Shown here in pieces: positions 1-5,526 of a DNA stretch of 5,526 nucleotides. The notes under the pieces were generated by a model that was not told where the DNA came from, did no database searches, and saw nothing but the letters and a program-made list of their open reading frames with translations. The translations under genes and the position numbers were made by a program. Source of the stretch: Flavobacteriaceae bacterium (lineage in GTDB: Bacteria; Bacteroidota; Bacteroidia; Flavobacteriales; Flavobacteriaceae); assembly GCA_030625995.1 (NCBI GenBank), contig DAOUPU010000169.1, positions 1-5,526 of the forward strand, given 5' to 3'. Each line of letters starts with the position of its first letter. Position 1 is the first letter of the stretch.

Positions 1-2560
1 CAACATCACTGCACAATATTATAAGTGAACCCTTTATTGCATTTTTTACGGCAAAGTTGATCGCCTCTTTTTCTGAAGGAATAATTGTGGTTTTTTTATC
101 AGGATCCTTTGTCATTATACCATCATGGAGCATTTTGATAAGCTCTTCTTCGGTTTTACCTCTCAATCGTTTATCCTGACGAATAATTATTTCATCAAAC
201 ATCTCAGCAGCTATACTTCCCATTTCATTGTTGTCTTCAACCCTCCTGTCTCCAATACCTGCAATAATACCAACCTTGACAGTTGCCTCTAATTCATTTG
301 TAAAATTCTGTAGTGCTCTCATTCCTGAAGGATTATGAGCGTAATCCAGTAATATTGAAAAGTTATTAAATTCGAATAAATTTAATCTCCCGGGTGTTTG
401 AGCAGCTGACGGTATAAAGGTTTCCAGTCCTGCTTTCATATCTTCGATGCTAATTCCCTGGACATTTGCCGCAATAATGGCCGGTAAAACATTTTGGATC
501 ATAAATTTTGCTTTACCTCCATAGGTAAGTGGAATATTTTCGGCCTTCATAACTCTCATTTTCCATTCTCCTCTACAAATAGTAACATATCCATTTTCAT
601 AGATAGCTGTGATACCTCCTTTGCGTTGAAGAGCTTTTATATGAGGATTGTTTTCATCCATAGAGAATAGGGCCACATTACATTCTAAACTTCTTCGCAT
701 ATCATATACCAGATCATCATCGGCATTCAATATTGCGTATCCATCCGGTAGAACTGTCTCAGGAACAACCCCTTTTACTCTTGCCAGTTGTTCAATAGTG
801 TGAATTCCTTTTAAGCCTAAATGATCAGCAGCAACATTAGTGACGATTGCAACATCACATTTTTTAAAACCGAGACCTGCACGTAATAATCCTCCTCTTG
901 CACATTCTAGAACAGCAAAATTAACAGTTGGGTCCTTTAATACAAATTCGGCACTGGCTGGACCTGTACAATCCCCGGTCATTAATAATCTATTTTGGAT
1001 ATAAACTCCATCACTCGTGGTGTATCCAACTCTATTACCTACCATTTTAGCAATATGGGCAATTAAGCGGGTTGTTGTTGTCTTGCCATTTGTTCCGGTT
1101 ACCGCAATAATTGGAATTCTACTTGTTGATCCGTAGGGAAATAATTTATCAATCACTGGTGCTGCAACGTTTCTCGGTAATCCTTCGGTTGGTGCCAGAT
1201 GCATTCTGAAACCAGGTCCTGCATTAACCTCAAGTACTGCTCCTCCCGTTTCAGAAAGGGGTTTTGAGATATCTGTTGTCATTATATCAATTCCACAAAT
1301 ATCCAGGTCGATAATTTTTGAAATTCGTTCTGCCATGGATACATTGGCCGGGTGTACTATATCGGTTACATCTTGTGCCGTTCCACCTGTACTTAGATTA
1401 GCCGTATCTTTTAAAATAAGCATTTCGCCTTCTTCAATAATAGATTCTAGCGTAAATCCCTTAGCAGCTATAATACTTTTGGTCAAATCATTGGCTGTTA
1501 TTTGAGTTAGTACTTTTTCGTGACCATATCCCCGTCGAGGATCCTCATTAACAGCGTTGATTAATTCTTGAATATTTGAAACACCATCACCAATAACATG
1601 TGCGGGTGTCCTTTTTGCAGCAGCAACTAATTTATTATTTATAACGAGCAATCTATAATCCGCTCCCACAATATATTTTTCTACAATTACAGCATTAGAA
1701 ACTGCTTTTGCCGCATGAAATGCTTCGACAGCATCTTCGTAATTGTTGATATCCACAGTAATACCTCTCCCGTGATTTCCATCAATTGGTTTGATAACTA
1801 AAGGAAAACCTACATATCTACAAGCTTCATCAAGGCTTCTTTCTCTACGAATAATATCTCCTTTTGGTACTTCAACTTCTGCTTGTTCCAGTAAGTACTT
1901 TGTATCTTCTTTATCACATGCAATTTCAACTCCTATACTGCTAGTTTCGCTTGTTACGGTAGCCTGTATACGTTTTTGATTGGCACCATAACCCAATTGG
2001 CAAAGAGAATATTTATTTAATCGAATCCATGGGATTCCTCTGGCCTCCGCTTCTTCAACAATCGATCCGGTACTTGGTCCGAGGCGTTCGTCTTCTCTAA
2101 TTTCTCGCATTTCTTGAATGTCATCTGCCAAATCGTAATCTTCTCCTTTTATTAACGCCTCACAAATTCGTACTGCTGATCCGGCCGCAAACCGACCTAC
2201 TTTTTCTTCCATATAGGCAAAAACAACATTGTAGACCCCTATGTCTCCATAGCCTCGAGTTCTTCCAAATCCTACATCCATTCCTGCTAAGGTTTGAATT
2301 TCGAGAGCAATATGTTCAATGATATGACCCATCCAGGTTCCTTCTTCTACCCTTTGAAAGAAACCACCGGGAGTGCCAACCGAACAGCGGTGTTCGTACA
2401 TACTTGGAAACATCTTTTCCAAACGAACTTTAAATCCATCAATTTTATCCGAGGGAGACTCTTCCATTTCTTCAAGGTCGAGTACCATTACTATCAGTTT
2501 ATGTCGTCTAATGGACCAGTAATTTGGTCCCCTCATTGCATTTATGCTTATAATTTTCAT
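1..2560 (-). CDS. cphA: Cyanophycin synthetase CphA, C-terminal end cut by window edge
   Basis: This enzyme makes cyanophycin by ATP-dependent addition of Asp to the poly-Asp backbone and Arg to each side-chain carboxylate. I translated an uninterrupted minus-strand frame of 853 codons. The N domain (about residues 1-165) opens with MKIISINAMRGPNYWS, typical of the family, and contains HIIEH at 79-83. The ATP-grasp domain (about 215-475) has DGNHGRG around His263 and ends with EVNAGPGFRMHLAP. The Mur-ligase-like domain has the P-loop VTGTNGKTTTTRL from residue 487, ECARGG from Glu552, a DHLG motif at His580 and DYAHNP at His742. In the family the ATP-grasp domain adds Asp and the Mur-like domain adds Arg. 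Homologues are about 870-900 residues, so only some 20-40 residues should be missing. The start is the first ATG after an in-frame stop at 2588-2590. No signal peptide is present. It is transcribed divergently from cphB. Confidence 0.96.
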   Translation of the reverse strand, partial: MKIISINAMRGPNYWSIRRHKLIVMVLDLEEMEESPSDKIDGFKVRLEKMFPSMYEHRCSVGTPGGFFQRVEEGTWMGHIIEHIALEIQTLAGMDVGFGRTRGYGDIGVYNVVFAYMEEKVGRFAAGSAVRICEALIKGEDYDLADDIQEMREIREDERLGPSTGSIVEEAEARGIPWIRLNKYSLCQLGYGANQKRIQATVTSETSSIGVEIACDKEDTKYLLEQAEVEVPKGDIIRRERSLDEACRYVGFPLVIKPIDGNHGRGITVDINNYEDAVEAFHAAKAVSNAVIVEKYIVGADYRLLVINNKLVAAAKRTPAHVIGDGVSNIQELINAVNEDPRRGYGHEKVLTQITANDLTKSIIAAKGFTLESIIEEGEMLILKDTANLSTGGTAQDVTDIVHPANVSMAERISKIIDLDICGIDIMTTDISKPLSETGGAVLEVNAGPGFRMHLAPTEGLPRNVAAPVIDKLFPYGSTSRIPIIAVTGTNGKTTTTRLIAHIAKMVGNRVGYTTSDGVYIQNRLLMTGDCTGPASAEFVLKDPTVNFAVLECARGGLLRAGLGFKKCDVAIVTNVAADHLGLKGIHTIEQLARVKGVVPETVLPDGYAILNADDDLVYDMRRSLECNVALFSMDENNPHIKALQRKGGITAIYENGYVTICRGEWKMRVMKAENIPLTYGGKAKFMIQNVLPAIIAANVQGISIEDMKAGLETFIPSAAQTPGRLNLFEFNNFSILLDYAHNPSGMRALQNFTNELEATVKVGIIAGIGDRRVEDNNEMGSIAAEMFDEIIIRQDKRLRGKTEEELIKMLHDGIMTKDPDKKTTIIPSEKEAINFAVKNAIKGSLIILCSDV

Positions 2561-2666
2561 GACGGATATCTTTAAAATTTGTTCTTGTTAAATGTAATAA
2601 ATATAAACTTCAATTAAAAAATTAGTTTATTTTTGCATCCATTAATTTTTTTTAGAGAAAAATTCT
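2561..2666. promoter_or_regulatory. Divergent cphA-cphB promoter region
   Basis: This 106-bp, very AT-rich spacer separates the two start codons and must hold the 5' signals for both genes unless they are read from afar. On the plus strand TATTTTTG (2628-2635) matches the Bacteroidota -7 consensus TAnnTTTG at every fixed base and lies 31 bp before the cphB ATG; I see no good -33 TTG at the usual distance. On the minus strand TATATTTA (2598-2605) matches all but the last base and lies about 37 bp before the cphA ATG. Neither start has a strong Shine-Dalgarno; AGAGAAA at 2654-2660 is the only purine-rich stretch before cphB. In DNA this AT-rich, partial matches arise easily by chance. Confidence 0.45.
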
Positions 2667-3536
2667 ATGCAAAAGATCAAGGGTATATTAATTCCTATTG
2701 GAGGGAATGAGGACAAAGGTAAAGGAGAATCTGAAGTTTATACTCTTGAGTTTATAGAAGGTGGAATTTTAGCTCGTGTTGTTGCAGAATGCTCGGTAAA
2801 AGATCCGAAAATTGTAATTATACCAACGGCGTCCAGCATACCGGTTGAAGTTGGAGAAAATTATAAAAAAGCGTTTACAAAATTAGGTTGTACCGATATA
2901 CATGTTCTTGATATCAGATCGAAAGAAGATGCTGAAAAAATAGAATCAATTGAATTAATAAGGAGTGCCAATTGCATTATGTTTTCAGGGGGTGATCAAT
3001 CGAAGATTGCTGAGAAGATAGGAAATACAAAGATCCATAAAATTATTAATGATCGTTATCATAATGAAGAGGGATTTGTTATTGCCGGTACAAGTGCCGG
3101 GGCGATGGCGATGTCAAAGGAAATGATTTCAGGGGGGAGTAGTACGGAAGCTTTTATTAAAGGAGCTGTTAATATGGATAAGGGTTTGGGATTAATACCT
3201 GAATTGATCATAGATACTCATTTTATTCAAAGAGGACGTTTTGGTAGACAATCGGAAGCAGTAGCGAGGTTTCCTGAGCTCTTGGGAATTGGATTGGCAG
3301 AAGACACTGGCTTGATCATTAAAAAAGGAGTTGAATTTGAAGTAATTGGCTCTGGGATGATCATTGTTTTTGATCCTAAAAACCTTGGTCATAATAATGA
3401 AAGAGTATTAGAAATTGGCACACCCATGACAATGACCAATTTAGTAGTTCACGTTCTTTCCAGTGGTGATCGATTTAATATTGAAACGAGAAAGGTTAAG
3501 GTGTTGCCACTCGATGCGGAAATTCCATTTATTTGA
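2667..3536 (+). CDS. cphB: Cyanophycinase CphB (peptidase family S51), intracellular
   Basis: This 289-residue protein should hydrolyse cyanophycin to beta-Asp-Arg dipeptides. It has the peptidase S51 pattern: GGNEDK near the N terminus (13-18), IIPTAS, SGGDQ ending at Gln111, and the nucleophile elbow GTSAGA with Ser143. These correspond to Gln101 and Ser132 of the Synechocystis enzyme. The stretch from Asp183, DTHFIQRGRFGR, places Asp183, Arg189, Arg191 and Arg194 where the characterised enzyme has Asp172, Arg178, Arg180 and Arg183 in its substrate pocket. Thr184 sits where Gln173 would be. The N terminus leads straight into the fold without a signal peptide, unlike secreted CphE-type enzymes, so it should act on internal granules. 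Length fits the usual 270-300 residues. It is divergent from cphA and nearly touches the convergent isoaspartyl peptidase gene. Dipeptidase E is a remoter relative, but the Arg-rich pocket and location favour CphB. Confidence 0.95.
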   Translation: MQKIKGILIPIGGNEDKGKGESEVYTLEFIEGGILARVVAECSVKDPKIVIIPTASSIPVEVGENYKKAFTKLGCTDIHVLDIRSKEDAEKIESIELIRSANCIMFSGGDQSKIAEKIGNTKIHKIINDRYHNEEGFVIAGTSAGAMAMSKEMISGGSSTEAFIKGAVNMDKGLGLIPELIIDTHFIQRGRFGRQSEAVARFPELLGIGLAEDTGLIIKKGVEFEVIGSGMIIVFDPKNLGHNNERVLEIGTPMTMTNLVVHVLSSGDRFNIETRKVKVLPLDAEIPFI

Positions 3537-3547
3537 TAATCATAAGT

Positions 3548-4477
3548 TTACTTGTAAATAAGAACTTCATCAATCCCGTTTGAAGTTTTAGAAGCTCTAT
3601 ACATACCTTCCGTATTGAATGGCATGGCTATATTCCCATCTTTGTCTATGGCTATCAGTCCGCCATCACCACCTAATTCTAAAATTCTTTTATGGATAAC
3701 TTCATCAGCGGCCTCTCCAAGGGTCATTTCTTTATGTTCCATTAGGCAGGCCATATCATAGGCTACAACGCCACGAATAAAATATTCGCCGCTACCGGTA
3801 CATGAAACAGCACATGTTTTATTATTGGCATAATTACCGGATCCTATCATCGGACTATCACCAACCCGACCAAAGCGTTTGTTTGTCATGCCTCCCGTAG
3901 AAGTTGCAGCAGCAATATTACCTTCTCTATCGCAGGCAACGGCTCCTACTGTTCCGAATTTATGATCTTTTTTTATAGAATGATCGAGTTGAAAGTCATC
4001 AGTATCTTTTATTTCTAACCATTGATTATGACGGAATTCATCATAGAAATAATCTTTATTTTCAAGTTTATAGTTTAAATGACTGGCAAATTCCATAGCT
4101 CCTTCACCGGCTAAAAAAACATGTTCGCTTTTTTCCATCACATCGCGAGCTAGCGACACAGGGTTTTTAATTCGAGATATCAGGCTTACAGCACCTGCTT
4201 TGCGCGTTTTTCCGTCCATAATGGATGCATCCATTTCATGCGATTCGGTGGCCGTAAACACACTGCCTTTTCCTGCATTAAATAAGTGGGAATTTTCAAG
4301 TGAAATGACCGATTTTTCAGCAGCATCAACTGCTGATCCTCCAGATTCTAATACTTTATATCCAATTTCAATGGCAATTTTTAAAGCTGTTTTATATTCT
4401 TTTTCTTTCTGGGGAGTCATCATTCCTTTTACCAAGGTCCCCGCACCACCATGTATTGCAATTGAAAACATTTTCAT
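3548..4477 (-). CDS. iaaA: Plant-type isoaspartyl peptidase / L-asparaginase (family T2)
   Basis: This 309-residue Ntn-hydrolase precursor should cleave itself before Thr176 into an alpha chain (1-175) and a beta chain (176-309) with Thr176 as nucleophile. Visible landmarks are HGGAG at 9-13, GGSAVDAAE, NAGKGS, MDASIMDG, the cleavage site HKFG/TVGAVA, STGG with Thr194, RVGDSPMIGSG with Arg204 and Asp207, and TGSGE at 227-231. Spacing matches Escherichia coli IaaA (Thr179, Thr197, Arg207, Asp210) with a constant offset of three. The family hydrolyses beta-aspartyl dipeptides and L-asparagine. Beside cphA and cphB the likely substrate is beta-Asp-Arg released by cyanophycinase, giving free Asp and Arg. 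The protein begins directly with the first core strand and has no signal peptide, so it should be cytoplasmic. Met1 and Met3 are both possible starts; no clear ribosome binding site separates them. Substrate preference is inferred from context. Confidence 0.93.
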   Translation of the reverse strand: MKMFSIAIHGGAGTLVKGMMTPQKEKEYKTALKIAIEIGYKVLESGGSAVDAAEKSVISLENSHLFNAGKGSVFTATESHEMDASIMDGKTRKAGAVSLISRIKNPVSLARDVMEKSEHVFLAGEGAMEFASHLNYKLENKDYFYDEFRHNQWLEIKDTDDFQLDHSIKKDHKFGTVGAVACDREGNIAAATSTGGMTNKRFGRVGDSPMIGSGNYANNKTCAVSCTGSGEYFIRGVVAYDMACLMEHKEMTLGEAADEVIHKRILELGGDGGLIAIDKDGNIAMPFNTEGMYRASKTSNGIDEVLIYK

Positions 4478-4551
4478 TAGTTTAATTTATTGCGAAATTA
4501 CAAATTGAGAATGAATTGGATTCCTTTGATCGATTATAAAATTTACAGTTA

Positions 4552-4590
4552 TAATTCAAATGCATTATTGAGGATGATATATTTGAATTA
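4552..4590. repeat. Perfect 10-bp inverted repeat upstream of iaaA
   Basis: TAATTCAAAT at 4552-4561 is repeated as its exact reverse complement ATTTGAATTA at 4581-4590, with a 19-bp spacer. It lies 75-113 bp upstream of the iaaA start codon, where a regulator could bind. It could be an operator with two half-sites about three helical turns apart (29 bp between arm starts) or just an AT-rich coincidence. It is not followed by a T-run on the minus strand that would suggest a terminator. Confidence 0.45.
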
Positions 4591-4627
4591 AAACATAATT
4601 CGCAAAAAAACGAAAAATTAATAAACC

Positions 4628-4641
4628 GATCAGCACTGATC
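4628..4641. repeat. Short palindrome GATCAG-CA-CTGATC
   Basis: Six-base arms GATCAG and CTGATC flank a two-base centre, in a locally more GC-containing patch within AT-rich surroundings. The right arm lies within a second perfect palindrome, CTGATCAG (4636-4643). A dyad of this size could be a protein binding site. The stem is too short and lacks an adjacent T-run, so I do not call it a terminator. Confidence 0.3.
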
Positions 4642-4707
4642 AGGGATGTCCACAACTCACCTACATCTCTATCAATTTAGAATTATTCTAAATACCAGGC
4701 AGAAATG

Positions 4708-4721
4708 TTGTATATTTACAA
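4708..4721 (+). promoter_or_regulatory. Possible Bacteroidota -7 promoter element within a small dyad
   Basis: TATATTTA at 4711-4718 differs from TAnnTTTG only at the last base and is followed by CA, a context resembling flavobacterial promoters (TATATTTGCA-like). It also lies inside a dyad, TTGTA-TATT-TACAA. No TTG is found at the usual -33 distance, so this is a weak call. If active it would start a plus-strand transcript near 4725, about 300 bases before the lipoprotein start. Confidence 0.25.
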
Positions 4722-4759
4722 TAACTGAAACATTCGAAAGCTAAAAGAAACTGTTTGTC

Positions 4760-4830
4760 CGATTATCTACCTGAGAACGATTGCCGTTCATAATCGAGCT
4801 CTATGAGATGTTAACGTTAAGTAAAAGAGC
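4760..4830 (+). other. Two adjacent stem-loops, candidate structured RNA element
   Basis: CGATTAT (4760-4766) pairs with ATAATCG (4790-4796), and GAACG (4775-4779) pairs with CGTTC (4785-4789). This gives a 12-bp stem with an uninterrupted 3' strand, an eight-base bulge on the 5' side and a five-base loop. Immediately after it GCTCT (4798-4802) pairs with AGAGC (4826-4830), enclosing the perfect palindrome TTAACGTTAA (4811-4820). The elements lie downstream of a possible promoter at 4711-4718. I do not recognise a known RNA family, and the pairing could be chance. Confidence 0.3.
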
Positions 4831-4870
4831 ACCTTACCTAATCATTGAAAATTAATACGGAAACAAATAT

Positions 4871-4904
4871 TTTGTGATGACTTTTTTACGATGGATTGTA
4901 TTTG
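4871..4904 (+). promoter_or_regulatory. Possible promoter for the lipoprotein gene
   Basis: TTTG at 4871-4874 and TGTATTTG at 4897-4904 resemble the Bacteroidota -33 and -7 elements, separated by 22 bp. The -7 element has one mismatch to TAnnTTTG. A transcript would start about 4911 and have a leader of roughly 115 bases. This is a candidate only. Confidence 0.3.
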
Positions 4905-5026
4905 GGATTTGAAAATATTTATTAATCTAAAAACCTTACTAGATGTTTCGATGTATATGGAATTGGTGAAAAGATAGCATTTCATAACAAGTCTTTATTT
5001 ATTAATGAATCAATAATAATAAGAAC

Positions 5027-5500
5027 ATGAAAAAAATATTTTTGTTTAGAGTGTCGATGGTAATACTTTTTATTACAGCTTGTAGTAGTAGTGATGGTAA
5101 TGATATTGGAAGCACGGAGGATTTTCGAAGAGGAAATAACACCCCCGCGTCAGATAAATTTGAATATGAAATTAGTATCTCTTCCCCAAATTCATTTAAT
5201 AAGAGCGTTGGAGATGATCTGTCTATTAATATTGATTTTAAAAGTAGTACAGGAAAAATCGTGCATTATATAGAGATACTTATCTATAATAAATTAGATA
5301 GTACAGAGATCTATAATATGCCTTCAAATAATCATGTAGACGATGATAGTGGGTCGTATAATTTCATTGATACTTTTAACTTATCTAAGTCAAATGGAGT
5401 TTCAATGGATACCTTTTGGATTTTAGAAGCAAAGGTTTGGGGTACTAATCCGGATGAAGAGGATGTAATTAAATCTTTAGAATTTCATATAAATCCATAA
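5027..5500 (+). CDS. Small lipoprotein of unknown function
   Basis: This 157-residue protein carries a type II signal peptide: positively charged MKK, a short hydrophobic stretch (about 9-18) and the lipobox ITAC with Cys19 as the lipidated residue. The following SSSDGND is polar and acidic, common after the cysteine in Bacteroidota lipoproteins, but there is no clear K-(D/E)-(D/E) surface-export signal. The mature part, about residues 45-157, alternates hydrophobic and polar residues (YEISISSP, DLSINIDF, HYIEILIYN, FWILEAKVWG), suggesting a beta-sandwich or Ig-like domain. The layout recalls Bacteroidota DUF4625-type lipoproteins, but I cannot confirm membership. The start is the only in-frame ATG after a TGA at 5006-5008. 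No strong ribosome binding site is seen. It is likely membrane-anchored facing the periplasm or cell surface, and nothing links it to the cyanophycin genes. Confidence 0.85.
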   Translation: MKKIFLFRVSMVILFITACSSSDGNDIGSTEDFRRGNNTPASDKFEYEISISSPNSFNKSVGDDLSINIDFKSSTGKIVHYIEILIYNKLDSTEIYNMPSNNHVDDDSGSYNFIDTFNLSKSNGVSMDTFWILEAKVWGTNPDEEDVIKSLEFHINP

Positions 5501-5526
5501 GCACAGGCACTTCACTTTAGGTCATA

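Larger units (their letters stand above)
4478..5026. other. Intergenic region without a convincing gene
   Basis: This stretch of about 550 bp separates the divergently transcribed iaaA and lipoprotein genes. Partial translation on both strands gave only short frames of roughly 20 codons or fewer with no recognisable protein, and I see no remnant of a known gene. There is no T-arm-like sequence or cloverleaf suggesting a tRNA. It does contain several inverted repeats, promoter-like sites and a stem-loop, listed separately. It may hold regulatory sequence for both neighbours, or a small RNA. Confidence 0.6.

Noticed and set aside
1791..1979. Plus-strand open frame of 62 codons inside cphA
   Set aside because: It is antisense to the CphA ATP-grasp domain, with no independent support.
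2294..2575. Plus-strand open frame of 93 codons opposite the 5' end of cphA
   Set aside because: It lies almost entirely antisense to the conserved CphA N domain, its translation resembles no known protein, and the minus-strand frame has clear family motifs.
3192..3392. Minus-strand open frame of 66 codons inside cphB
   Set aside because: It is antisense to the conserved arginine-rich pocket of CphB and is explained by coding on the other strand.
4200..4508. Plus-strand open frame of 102 codons opposite iaaA
   Set aside because: It is antisense to the well-conserved N-terminal third of the isoaspartyl peptidase and has no recognisable features of its own.
4621..4650. GATCAG/CTGATC palindrome considered as an intrinsic terminator
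   Set aside because: The stem is only six pairs with almost no loop, no T-run follows directly, and it is not at the 3' end of any gene here.
4731..4806. TTCGAA-containing stretch checked as a possible tRNA T-arm
   Set aside because: No flanking T-stem, anticodon arm or acceptor stem could be paired around it.
5091..5273. Second plus-strand frame of 60 codons inside the lipoprotein gene
   Set aside because: It is fully contained in another frame of a gene with a clear signal peptide and lipobox.

Overview
The window looks like chromosomal DNA from a member of the Bacteroidota, probably a Flavobacteriia- or Cytophagia-like heterotroph. The DNA is AT-rich, starts lack strong Shine-Dalgarno sequences, two upstream regions carry elements resembling the Bacteroidota -7 promoter consensus TAnnTTTG, and the last gene encodes a short lipoprotein of the type common in that phylum. 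This assignment is inference; there is no rRNA or other phylogenetic marker here.

Positions 1-3550 plus the gene up to 4477 form a compact cyanophycin (multi-L-arginyl-poly-L-aspartate) module. A long minus-strand reading frame (1-2560), cut by the left window edge, encodes cyanophycin synthetase CphA, with the N domain, ATP-grasp domain and Mur-ligase-like domain all recognisable. Divergent from it, across a 106-bp AT-rich intergenic region, is cphB (2667-3536), an intracellular cyanophycinase of the S51 serine peptidase family. Convergent with cphB, only 11 bp away, is a plant-type isoaspartyl peptidase/asparaginase (3548-4477, minus strand) of the N-terminal nucleophile hydrolase family.

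Together the three proteins would cover the whole cycle. CphA polymerises Asp and Arg at the expense of ATP, CphB cuts the polymer to beta-Asp-Arg dipeptides, and the isoaspartyl peptidase splits the dipeptides to free Asp and Arg. None of the three has a signal peptide, which fits a cytoplasmic nitrogen, carbon and energy store.

Positions 4478-5026 contain no convincing gene. They hold several inverted repeats, a promoter-like element and a bulged stem-loop, which may be regulatory or an unannotated small RNA, but the evidence is weak. A small lipoprotein of unknown function (5027-5500, plus strand) closes the window; nothing ties it to cyanophycin metabolism. The exact gene arrangement and a few active-site details are the most interesting points. 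I see no mobile element, CRISPR array, tRNA or rRNA.
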